Below are positions 12,553-23,268 of a stretch of DNA of 64,000 bases, in pieces. A model generated the notes under the pieces. It was not told the origin of the DNA, did no database searches, and saw only the letters and a program-made list of their open reading frames with translations. Origin of the DNA: Rutstroemia sp. NJR-2017a BVV2 (lineage: Eukaryota > Ascomycota > Leotiomycetes > Helotiales > Rutstroemiaceae). The stretch lies in NCBI GenBank assembly GCA_002946415.1, contig NJPS01000039.1, positions 124,001-188,000 of the forward strand. Direction: 5' to 3'. The position numbers were made by a program, and so were the translations under genes. The stretch's first letter is position 1. Every line of letters begins with the position of its first letter.

Positions 12553-13200
12553 TCATCGTGGACGTTGTTGTAGATGCGGCGCGAAGTACATTCGGAAGTT
12601 CTTGTCTGCGTCCTGTCAGTCATGCATGATTCGACACGGTGAAGTCTTTGATTCCACTAACCTTGATGTCGGACTTTGTACAAGAAATCGATTATCACCT
12701 CATTCTCTATGACCCCCAAGCTGTTGAAATGTTTGCGTATAGCATTTGCTAATTGATCTTTGCCCTGCCTACGTTGTTCTTTCTTCCTCGCCATCGTTGG
12801 TGACATGCGACCGATGCTCGATCGAGAGAGGACGACCTGATTGTATGAACTGTTGAAAGCCGCCGGCGTGGTCATTCTCCACTCGTATCGATAACCGTGG
12901 AGGACAGAAGGGTCAAAGCTTGACCATTGTATCTACATGACCCAAATTAGCTACTATGCTCTTGCGCTTGCGTACATCGTCAGCGGAACTTACACCAGGT
13001 GCGTTTTCGGGATTGCTTCCTGACCCTGCCGCAAGTACGCTTGTTGCTAGATGGGATGTAGCATTTCCCGCTGCGCCTGTAGCATTGGTGACTGCGCGCC
13101 GATTCTTGCCGTTCGTTGTATTGCCGGCGTTTGTAGGGACTTTTTCTTTGGTGCTTGATGCTTCTGAATCATCAGGCTGTGGACGGGATGTCTTTCCCAT
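12553..13200 (-). CDS. SAP30-like subunit of a Sin3 histone deacetylase complex
   Basis: Sap30 bridges the Sin3 scaffold and the Rpd3 deacetylase in the nucleus. Three exons (13200-12994, 12932-12662, 12605-12553) give 176 aa; introns are 61 and 56 nt. Residues 1-69 are basic, Ser/Thr/Asn/Ala-rich and look disordered. The Sin3-binding domain fills most of the rest: HGYRYEW, the VLSRSSIGRMSP segment, the KDQLANAIRKHFN helix, ENEVIIDFLYKVRHQ and, across the last intron, DKNFRMYF. The last acceptor is ambiguous: two AGs lie 7 nt apart, and I chose the one at 12606 because it restores the family ending DKNFRMYFAP. Both other joins keep frame. The family assignment rests on motif order and is good, but the short length leaves some doubt. 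Confidence 0.85.
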
Positions 13201-15452
13201 GACGAATGACGTCGGCGAGCAACGATTGCGGATTTAAAAATGTATGCTGCGAACGAGAAATTGAGTATGTAATTTTGCTTTTCTTAAACCAGATCAAGCA
13301 TGAGTGAGATTCTCAAGAGGATTGTTCGAAAGAACGGTAAAGATAGTCGATCGGAAGGATGTCATGATTGACTGATTTGCTACTGACAAGAAAACTTCAG
13401 GATAAGGGATAAAGTTTAAGGGTACCGTAGAAGTGCATTACGCGATAACTGTACCCCGGATTCTAACCAAAGTTCAACTTGATGGTGGATCGACACTTCC
13501 GCGGATATGTAAGATTACGAAGTACAGCAAGCCCCGAGGAGAGTGTGGGAGGTATCCCGCCACGCACCAAACTCCAGTATTTCTAGAACTCGACGGCCTA
13601 CCATATCAAGTACCAATACTATGAGTCCCTTGCATCTCTTTCTTGGAGCCAGGACCTACTACGTAAGAAGGATGGAGACATTCACATGTAGGATACGTGC
13701 CAGGCATCTTGCATGTTCAGACTGCATATCTCGGGACCGCCACTCATGATGCGATCAGGAACCCTCCACGCCCTCGTAGGGGCCAATGCCGTGAATTCCA
13801 GACATGGCGGAGGGCGGCGACATACTGTGAAAAATTTTCCCTCCCATGTTCCCAAAAAGCAAATCTTGGTACAGATATTAAACTCTGAATATGTCCCAAT
13901 ACGGCCGTTCTGATTTGCAAGCAGTGTTGAAAGTCACTCATTTCTTCCTTGTAAATTTTCCTTTCTATCTTGAGCTCAGTATGCGAGCGAGCATGCGAGC
14001 ATGTGCGGGCAGATTTCTTAAGCACCAAACACAATCTGCGGTCGGATTGTGCTCAGCAGGCCCTTCCACCGCGGGCCAGCAGGGCCAGCAGGGCTTTATA
14101 TATTCGCTCAAAGAAGGCCGAAGGGATTTGTTCCTGCTGGCAGCGATCAGGTACGGAAAATGCTCAGTGCACGTCTAAAGTGCAACCTCTGGTATCCTTT
14201 GGTAAAATTGTGTATAATTGCCGAGTACCAGTACTTGGCCATTCATCCTCCTGCCTCTTTTTGGCTGTAAATTGCAAGGTACAGTACTAGGATTTTACAA
14301 AAAAGCAAACATCTGCAGAAGTAGGCAGTACTATTCGAGACACGCACGGCACAGTGAAGGAGAAAACAGCGCAGCTGATTAAATGAGCTTTTTCAAGGTT
14401 AAATTCATGGACCTTCCACCCAACCATTTGAAGCCACCGTTCCTGCACACCTCCTCTGCCTGCTCTGGCGACATGTAACATATAATCCAATAACTAAGAA
14501 GACTCTTTCCATTCCGGTTCATGGATAAAAGCATTCATCTACCTCCTTTTACCCACGCCCGGGACCGAATTCACGACATATCAGACAAAATACCTGGCCT
14601 TTCGTCTGTGAACTTGTGAAGGGTCTTCCTCAACAACGATACCCCCACCAATCCTGGACATTGCGTGAGACCTGAAGCACGAACCCCGCAAAGAGCTTCG
14701 AACTTCGAATCAACTGGCATCCGAGCCGACCGATGTAAGCCGATGGTTTACGGCAACCCACCGAACGAGCGCTCAAGGTTTAAATTGAAGCTGCTGGAGA
14801 CTGGAGTCCCGCATCTGTGCTGCGACCCGCTAAAAGAAGGTTCCGGCCCCGTACGAAAGTAAACGGAGATCAACTTAGCAAGACATTGCGCTTCATCCCC
14901 TCTCCATCCTTCGAGGACGAGCATAAACACAAGTACAAAGTGAGTGCAAAAGCGCTTTCTACTGTTGTAAAGTCGTATCTTGCGTTACTTCTCAACCCTC
15001 TCCTACGATTCCTTTGGTCTGATTACTTACGACCAAGCGCCATATGCGCGTTGTCCGATCCTTCATCCGGTCAGCGCGCTTTTCCGTGCGTGACCTTGTC
15101 CATATCCCACGTTGCAACTCCATCATCATCATCATTTGTCCGACATAGAGCTTCGAAAAATTCACCAGAGGGGTTGCAGCACATATTCGACGACACTCGA
15201 TGTGCACAAAAGTACTGGCAAATACTGCTGTGCGATATGGCTAGCTAGCCATCAACTGTTGACTTGTCGCGTTGCTGCGTTGCGTTGCATTTCTCCCTTC
15301 ATAAATACCACGCTCAATTCATATTCTGACCTCGGTCACAGTAGAGTAATCTGTTTCCGCTACCAATGCGCCAAAGGTCGATTTCGCAGAAGCCATAAGC
15401 AACTTATGTGGGAAAGCTACCAGTATTTTTACGACATTCATATAATGAGACT
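13201..15452. other. Long intergenic region / 5' leader of C2H2 regulator
   Basis: This 2.25 kb lies between divergently transcribed genes (SAP30-like leftward, C2H2 regulator rightward). All open frames are short and lack family features. Small simple repeats are visible: GGCCAGCAGG twice at 14071-14092 and a (CAT)n run near 15119-15135. A long leader for the downstream regulator is plausible, since the ATG region is preceded by several short upstream ATGs. Confidence 0.45.
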
Positions 15453-18400
15453 ATGACTTCAATATTAGCTGCACAACCTCTCAATTTTCCAACGTCGAAC
15501 ATCATGGCCCAAATAGGCGCCTCCTCCATGCCTCAGATGTCCGATAGTACTCTGCAGCGGCGACCTAACGGAGAAAGCGATGACAAAAACCGTGGTCGAC
15601 GCAGAAGTCGCATTGCGCCCAAGAATAAAGAAGAAGGGGAGTCTTCTCATGGCGAAGCTCTGGATATGCATTCATCTGGAGAGGAAGAGCCGACACGCAA
15701 GCGGAGGCGGAGCCGTAAAGGCCTAGACAAGAAATTCGAATGCCCCTCTGAAGGATGTGGAAAGAGTTACTCTCGAGCAGAGCATCTGTAAGATTTTCAC
15801 ATATGAAGCATGATGCAGTAGCTCAATGCTAACCTTTTCATTCTTGCAGTTACCGCCATCAGTTAAATCACACTCCAAAGCAGATATTCAACTGTGACTT
15901 CGAAGGATGCATGAGGACGTTTGTTAGACAAGACTTGTGTAACAGACACCGAGACCGGCATACTGCAAAGGGATCTCAGTTGCACCGGAAGGACTCGATG
16001 CTGAGTCAGGGTTCCTCGGCGTCACAGGTTGAGAAGAAGCAATCTCTTCAGGGATCTGCGTCTCCGGAAGTAACAAGGCCAAGCTTGGCATCAGCCAAAT
16101 CGCGAACCTCTCAGATTCAGTACCAATCGCCCCAAGAAGTGAGACCAACATCATACTCTCCCTCGACAAATGCATCCTCTGGAACATATGCTGGTTCATC
16201 GACAGCCAATGGTAGTGATGGATATTCATCAACCAATGCATACAAGCGTGCAGATATCGATCTCATCTCCAGGGGCCAAACAGCGGCTCCAAACACGCTG
16301 GGAAGCAGAGGTCAACGCCATGCTAGCTTTGGAGCTTCCGATTCCAAGCCGCATGAGTTCATACGGCCACCCTCGCTGCCTAACGTTGACTCTTATAACC
16401 GAACTTCTTCCGCCTCGAACAATCAGAGCTATCGTGCTAACCAAGTGAGTAGCCCACACGGCCACACGGGTCAACAGGGTTTCACACCATTCAGCCTACC
16501 ACCGCCAACTTATGGAACTATGACGGCACAATCTCCTCATGATCATGATTCTCCATTCCAGCCACCAGTAACAATGGATTATCAGACCGATACAAGCCAG
16601 CCGCAGCAATCGGGTCCTGATATGATGCTTTTGGATCAAATGGCTGCATCGAGCACTGTACCCGTATTTGGCGGGGATAGCTGCTACAATCGGTCACCAC
16701 TCGCAATATCTGAAGATTTCGTGGCGTATTTATTCAACAGCAATCAGAGCAATGAGAACTTTCCTGCAATGGGCCAAATGGGCCAACACGCATACGCAAA
16801 GTGAGTATTTCTGCTGGCATCTTGAAGCCCTATATTGGCATTTTCTCACAATTCTTCTAGCTACCCCGACGCCGCAAATCAATATTACACTGGATATCTT
16901 TCCAATGAGATCAATCTTGGCGGTTTCTATCCTCCGCAAGGACACCAGTCGCACCACCCCATGGCAGTTACTAGTCTCCTTGATACTAGCTTGCCAGAAA
17001 CTGTATTATCGGACGATAAGAGTCGAGAGATAATTGATTTGATCAAACAGAGATTCAATGAGACTGACCATTCTCCCGTTGCTAAACAAAAGGAGGCACT
17101 CCTTGATGGCGATCGTAGCGATGACTCCCATATGATGAGTCGAAAGATGATGCAAACTTATATCAGTAGTTATTGGTATCATTTCAATGATCAGGTACCA
17201 ATATGTAAGCTATTCTCTACACTTCCTACTTTTTGTACGGCTGCTAATAGAGACTGCAGTGCACAAGCCAACTTTTTCGCCGGACAAGACACCAAACCTT
17301 TTATTGATTGCAATGATGGCTATTGGCGCTTCATGCCTTGATAAGCTGCATGGCTACGAAGTCACACAGGCTTGTGCTGAACTCTCAAACTTCCTAGCAT
17401 GGCATCTCCGATGGGAAATTTTCAGCGATCACCAATTCCGACCCCCAGCAAAACTATGGGTATTCCAGGCGCTTTTACTCTTGGAACTGTATGAAAAGAT
17501 GTATTCAACCAGAGCTCTCCATGAGAGAGCGCACATCCATCATGCAACGACTATTACTCTTATGCGTCGCGGCAGCTCACTGATTGGGCGGTCAGCGCTC
17601 GACTCGCCTCCAAGCGTCAGAGATGACAAGCAGGCTCACGGTGAATCAAGGCAATCGTCAGCCTCTGGAGCCAACACCCCAGATGAATGGTGGAATCATT
17701 GGATTACGAATGAAGCAACCAGACGAGCAGCGTTTGCTGCCTTTGTTATTGACTCTACTCACGCCACAATGTTTGGTCACTCTACGGTCATGGTTGCTCA
17801 CGAAATGCGTCTCCCTTTGCCCTGCGATGAAGCTCTTTGGACAGCCACAAGCAGCGCGGAAGTTGGACGGTTGGAGGCAAGTCTTCAAGCTGATGGTGTG
17901 AAACCGATATCATTCTTGGAAGGTCTAAAGCGGACTCTCAATGGTCAAGAAGTCAGAACAAACTCTTTCGGCCGCACTATCTTGATGTCCGGGCTCTTGA
18001 GCGTCAGTTGGCACATGAATCAACGTGATCTACAGATTAACTCTCTGGGTGTATCACACGTGCTTGGTGGCCGAGACAAGTGGAGAGGCTCGCTGACCAG
18101 AGCTTTCGACTACTGGATGGTTGCGTGCGATGAATCGGAAACAGATGCAGCATCTGCACCTTACACATATATCGGAAAAGAGACCAATGTCTTCAAGGAG
18201 AGCAGAACAGTACTGCACCATTTAGCACACATGGCCATGCATGTCGACATAGTCGACTGTCAGATCTTCGCTCGTGCAAAACGTCTCTTAGGTCGCACCA
18301 TTGGTACGCAAGATCTCAATAACGCACAACGCCGCATGAAAGACATCTGGGCACCGAGCGCCAAAGCAAGAGACGCTACTTTCTACGCCGTGAAATTTCT

Positions 18401-18803
18401 CCGCAACATCCTCCTTCCCGAAGGCCATGGCCGCGCCCAAGTATACGAAGACGCTAAATTCGACTACTCGGCACGCGACGACGTTATTCTCAACAGACCA
18501 TGGGTCATGTATTTCGCCGCTCTGATAGTCTGGTGCTACGGCTTTGCTCTGGAAGGTCCAACCACTGCACCCGTTCCGTCTATTCATTCCTTCGACGACC
18601 AGGTCCGCGATATGCGCGTGTACTTGCGACGACTGGGTTCGGTCACTACACCGGAGCAGCTTAAGAATTTCCATGGATTGAACGGCTGTACCGGGATGTT
18701 GATGGTTCTGCGGACAGTGTTTGAGAAGACGAGGTGGGAGTTGCTGCACGAGGCTGCATTGTTACTGAATAATTGTATTCAGTTGGTGGGTGGTTCGAGC
18801 TGA
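15453..18803 (+). CDS. C2H2 zinc-finger transcription factor with fungal-specific TF domain
   Basis: Nuclear DNA-binding regulator. Four exons (15453-15787, 15850-16800, 16861-17204, 17260-18803) give 1057 aa; introns are 62, 60 and 55 nt with standard ends. A Lys/Arg-rich segment (about 46-94, possible NLS) precedes two C2H2 fingers: C97-C102-H115-H119 (split by intron 1) and C127-C132-H145-H149, both of the C-x4-C-x12-H type. A Ser/Gln/Pro-rich low-complexity region (about 150-430) follows, and then the helical 'fungal_trans' middle-homology region (about 480-1050), with TYISSYWYHFNDQVPILHKPTF at its start. No DNA target or pathway can be read from sequence. ATG 15453 was chosen as the first ATG in frame that is not preceded by an unlikely extension; ATG 15504 (better context, ATCATGG) is an alternative. 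Confidence 0.9.
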
Positions 18804-19308
18804 TGGAAGGGAGGCCGGGATTGGATTGTAAATGCTCTGCTTTCTTGATTTGTTCTGCGTAGGAGTGATGATACCTAGGTGTATAGGAGTGGAGTGGAAT
18901 GGTGTGGCATTTTTGCTTGTGAATAGCCTTGGATACTTGAATTCGCTGTTGCATGTGTATATTATGAGTTTTAAGATGGAATGAATGAAGCGGGAGGTTT
19001 TCGAGTATGAAAATTTTACGAATTTTTGGCAGTGAAAAATGGATTTCCACGTATAGATACTTTCTTGCTTATGATTTGAGCATTCTATCCTGCTGGAATA
19101 GCGCCCGTAGATGTTCTTATGTTCCGGTATTACTCTGCGGTCCGTTATTCACATTTTCATTATCCTCATCTCAGTCTTCCCTTCCGCCTTCATGTCCCAC
19201 TCACAATAACTAGCTTAGAAGCGCTAAAGTTCAGTCTCTCCCATCTTTCTCTCCCAAGCCTCTCCCCTTTCAGATTCTGCGCTCCTCCTCCCTCCCTCCC
19301 TCCTCTCA
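18804..19308. other. Intergenic between convergent genes
   Basis: This 0.5 kb holds the facing 3' UTRs of the C2H2 regulator (+) and the DUF7707 protein (-). A C/T-rich tract (19130-19330 on plus) crosses into the end of the second gene. No coding signal is seen. Confidence 0.5.
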
Positions 19309-20284
19309 TCAAACAGCCAATCCCATTCCTACTCCCGCCAACACAACAGCCCGCAAACCCCCCATCCACATCCCTTCACCAAGTCTCAACACTCCAGCCC
19401 CATTAGTCACAACCACCGTCGGCCCACTCGCCGTCTTCGTCGCCGAACCCGACCCCGAGCTCAAAGTCGACGAGGCCCTCGTCGTCGTCATAGCCGTACT
19501 CAAATTCACCGGAAACGTCGTCACAAAACTAGCCGTCGCATTTCCCTCCCCGTCTCCAAAACTCTGTCCCGGCGTGCTGGTGCTCGTTACCAGGACCGTG
19601 GTCGTCCCGGTGGGGGTTACGGTTGTTGTTTCGCTGGTTATGGGGATGGAGTCGCTGAGGGTGGAGGGTCCAGATGTGGATATTGACGTGGAGAGGGGAA
19701 GAATCGAGATGGGGTTGCTGGCACGGATAGTTTGCGGGTTGGTGTGTCCGCAGTTTCGCAATTCGTAGTCGATGCAGGATTTTTGCGCCGCGGCGTCGTT
19801 GGTGTTTGCGATAATGCAGTTTTCGTAGTGTTGTTCGCAAAGGAAGGTGGGGAGGGTGTGGGTGTAGGAGGAGAGGGCGGGGGCGGAGAAGTTACTGCAG
19901 ATGCAGCTGTAGCAGAGGGTTGACTGGGGGGGGGGAGTGTGAGGTTAGTGGTTGGAATTGTGAGGAGATGGGGAAGGAGAGGAGAAAGCAAAAGCACTGA
20001 CTGTGTCGCAGCTATTTTGCTCAAAGTCTCCGTCACATAATATGCCGCATGAACTGATCTGAGAGGAGCACCAAACCGCTATTCAAACGTGAGTCGTTTG
20101 CTCTAGAAATAGTTGTGACGACGCTGCTGGTAAACATATCGCAATGGAGCAACTCACATCTTGTACTTGGAGCTACACTTTCAGGAATTATATCAGTCTG
20201 GCAAACCGGAGTTTCAGCGACTACCAAAATCCATAATTTTGCATGCGCTAGCAGACCGAACCCAAGTGCTCTTGTGACCCTCAT
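19309..20284 (-). CDS. Secreted Cys-rich GPI-anchored protein, DUF7707-like
   Basis: Predicted cell-surface protein of unknown role. Three exons (20284-20158, 20078-20002, 19923-19309) give 272 aa. The start MRVTRALGFGLL opens a hydrophobic signal-like segment. The Cys-rich domain (about 30-120) shows the family pattern: PESVAPSTRSVWCSSQISSC, LCDGDFEQNSCDT, LCYSCICSNFSAPALSSY, then TLPTFLCEQHYENC and a final pair of Cys near RNCGHTNP. A Ser/Thr-rich stretch follows and the protein ends in a hydrophobic Gly/Val/Leu tail, as for GPI attachment. Exon joins are 79- and 78-nt introns; intron 2 uses the weak donor GTCAGT and a 10-C pyrimidine tract before its AG. The joins are supported because they alone recreate the Cys spacing. 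Family name is from memory of the motif and not from a search. Confidence 0.82.
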
Positions 20285-21371
20285 GATTCCCAATTTTTGC
20301 GCGCAAGCGGTCTGTATTGATTTGCGGAATATGCGTATGCGCTCTCCACGACGACGAACAACCGCCTCGAATGTAACGAACGAAAAGAACAAATCGAATC
20401 CTCAAAAACGAGCGAAATCCAGCACAAACGAATGAATAGATGGCGCAGTAATCTCCCACTTTAAATCAACTCACGTACTCATCTATCCCACGATCAAAAC
20501 CGCGCCGTACCGCAGCACGCACATCTTATTTAGTAAGAATCCACTCGCATGCCGCGACTGACCGACGGCCGTTGCGAATGCACCCAATGATGCGGCTTTA
20601 CACTTGCGGCACACGATACAATTGTGGACGGGATACGAAGAGGGTGCACAGTAACACGGGGTGATATATTGATATATACGAATCGAGATGTGCACTTAGC
20701 TATTTCGGGGACATGGCCCGATGCACGATGCGGGGGCGTGCTGACATTGCCGAGAAGGGAAGGGCAGGACCGAGAGGGAATTATTGGAGGTGTCCGGATT
20801 ACGGGGTGGGGGTGGTTTTTTGAAAGTAGGGAGAGTCTGGATCTTTTAACTGCAGGAAACCCCTTGCAGAAGGGGTAACACCCATTTGTATGTCCGGACT
20901 GGCACAGTGTCAAGAATAGGCAAAAGGGAATTCGGGCCAAATATTGCTTAGTACAATATAAGTGCTTCCTGCACTTCCTAATACACAGAATGATTATAAT
21001 CATACTCAAAAGCAAGTGCTATGTGCAGAACATCTATAGAAAACCAGTTTTCCACAACTTCTTCACTGAAGTATTGTTGGTTAAACGAGATTAAATGGGG
21101 CGTAGACTACGGAAGGGCATTACAAGGGCTAATTGAATGTACGGCAGAGGGCTGAAATGAGGGCATTCAGGAAATTAGCTAGATCCGTAGTTGTACGGAA
21201 GAGCTGGGTATTTAAGTACCCAGCTCTTTCCCACCTTTAAGAGAACCAGACTTTTATCAACCCACAAGTATCTCCCATGGAGAGGCAGATTATCATGCCA
21301 GCTTCGTCGATTTACTAGGACGTTTAATTTACGAATAAGTTATTGTACCCCTCCTTCCTCACAGCTAACCC
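20285..21371. other. Intergenic region
   Basis: This 1.1 kb contains the promoter of the DUF7707 gene (left part) and the 3' UTR of the PAH-like gene (right part). Open frames such as 20530-21015 (minus) have no homology features. A short inverted repeat at 21203-21228 (AGAGCTGGGTA...TACCCAGCTCT) is a perfect 11-bp stem and could mark an RNA hairpin. Confidence 0.5.
21203..21228. repeat. Perfect 11-bp inverted repeat
   Basis: AGAGCTGGGTA and TACCCAGCTCT are exact reverse complements separated by about 5 nt (TTTAAG), a strong hairpin. It lies about 150 bp beyond the stop of the leftward gene ending at 21372, so it could act in 3' end formation, but that is a guess. Confidence 0.6.
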
Positions 21372-22854
21372 TCACCAGACCCAGCTTGGCAACAGATGGT
21401 TATCGGGATCCCCAGCTCCATGTCCCCTAAACTCAATAACCTTCCAGGGCCCAATCGGTGCTCCTGCCATCTCCTTCTTCAATGCATCGATGAAGTCTTC
21501 ATGCTTCAAGACACGTTTGACGCCATTCTCATTCCAGAAATGCATGTTCAAACCTTTATAGTGTCGGAAGAGAAGGAGCGAAACAAGCCATGGTGGAGGC
21601 TTCTCAAAACGAGTCGGGAATGATACGACCTGAGGATGGTGGTTGAAGATAGATTCGACTAACACGTGACGTTAGATACTGGTGAGGGAACTGAAGCTTG
21701 AGATTGGTAAGCATTAAGCAACATAGGGAGCTTACCATAGTTGATGCCAATATCCATCCTCGGCTCCCCTTTATACCGTGGCGAAGTACCTGTGTCCCAA
21801 CTTGTACCGCCGAACCCTACTTGCCATCTTTTGTACAAGCGATCTGAATTGTGCGCATAGTAGCAACTAGAGTAGTAGAAATACCACGGCTGCTTCAGAA
21901 AGTGTGGCTCACGCTCGATGTCCACCCCGAGCTGTTACGAAATTAACGCAAGTTCTCTCACATAGAACCACAGAGTATACATACCGACACTCTATCCCAC
22001 GGGCAACTGAAATAGTTGTTAATATGCTCCCATGCCTTGAAGGTAGGGAGTTCCATTTCTGGACCCTTTTCAGCCCACACTTGACGCGGAACGGGCAACC
22101 TCAGATGAGTGATAGCCGCACGATCAGGCTCCTCGAGAGCGAAAACATACTCTTCGGCATCTTCAAGATCCGAGAATTGCAATGCAGTCCGAGAGAAGAA
22201 TGTATCGTGGGAATCAGGAAGTTCCAAAGTGATCTGCTTGCATATGCGGCGGAACCCCGCGAAACTCGACGGGCCAGTTATAGAGCACTCTGCATGATCA
22301 CCAGTACCTGGAGGGCATACAGAACTGTTGAATCCATTCGGGGCCACGCATTGGTGGTATTTAAACTCCCCGGAGGCAGGATCTTTATGGACGTGGGCGA
22401 TATTGCCGGAGACGACTTCGGACCAGATGTTATCACGAATTTCTCGTGGGAGTCGCAGTAAGGGCGATTCGGTTTGTACAAGACAAGCGGCCAGGAGTGC
22501 CTCTCGCTTTCGTAACTTTCTAGTCTGCTTCCGATGACTTTCAACATCTGCCTTAAAACCCGGCAGCAGCTGGTGAAAGGTGTCGAGCAAATCATAATGA
22601 CCATTAAAGAGGTCCTCTATGGCAGCTGTGAGATCACTGAATGATAGCATATCGTCCTCTTGCGACTGGAAGCTTTCAATGAAGTCACAAAATTGGGCGA
22701 AAACTTCTGGATTGTCTGAAAATCGTTCCTGTGACGAATAAGCCTCTGGTATGTCTCTTAATCATTGTGCATATACCTCCACCACGTCGCTATACCTCCC
22801 GAGCAAAATACAAGTCGCGTTGCCTTGGGTAATGCTTGAATCTCCAGTACTCAT
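21372..22854 (-). CDS. Unknown protein with PAH-like and F-box/2EXR-like segments
   Basis: Function unknown. Four exons (22854-22777, 22728-21985, 21931-21736, 21658-21372) give 434 aa; introns are 48, 53 and 77 nt. Joining exon 1 to exon 2 creates a segment at about 33-83 (NPEVFAQFCDFIESF ... SFSDLTAAIEDLFNGHYDLL ... LLPGF) that matches the paired amphipathic helix pattern of Sin3: two helices and the FxGHxDLxxxFxxLLP signature. A basic linker (RKQTRKLRKRE) leads to SPLLRLPREIRDNIWSEVV (about 115-132), the opening motif of 2EXR/F-box-like domains common in Leotiomycetes. The remainder (LRLPVPRQVW, PRYKGEPRMDIGINY and the C-terminal LLFRHYKGLNMHFW) is globular and unrecognised. A single PAH outside Sin3 is unusual. 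Confidence 0.78.
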
Positions 22855-23268
22855 CGTTACGGCGGCTTTTATTGTTGTTGATGTGGAAGAAAAGTGTACA
22901 TCATGAACTCCAGATATGAGAGCTACCTTCGGCCGTTATAAGTGCCCAGACATGGTACCTGCTCCTTTGTCTAGGTGCTTTGCTACTCTAACTATTAGGC
23001 TTCAGGAGGAGCTAGACAAGGATGCGATATCAAGTACAGTCTAGTCTCAGGCAACACAGCGCACGGTTGTAAGCTTCCAAATGATCCAGTCCAGTCTATT
23101 CTAAAGCGGTAAACGATGAGGAAACTTGAGTTATTGTGATTGTAGTTGCAAAGCATTTCTCCAAAGTACAGAAAATAATCAATGACCATCGATTTGTCCA
23201 TGCAACGCCTCCTAGGTTGTTGACTCCAATGGCGCCACTCCTCTCAGGTATTACCCAAAATAATACAG
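22855..23268. other. Intergenic
   Basis: A 0.41 kb spacer holding the promoter of the PAH-like gene and the 3' UTR of the DUF2415 gene. No coding or structured element is visible. Confidence 0.5.

Noticed and set aside
12606..12612. Alternative upstream acceptor for the last exon of the SAP30-like gene
   Set aside because: Using it shifts the frame and loses the DKNFRMYF ending that the family shares.
20530..21015. 161-codon minus-strand frame
   Set aside because: It lacks family features and splice continuity, and lies where promoter sequence is expected.
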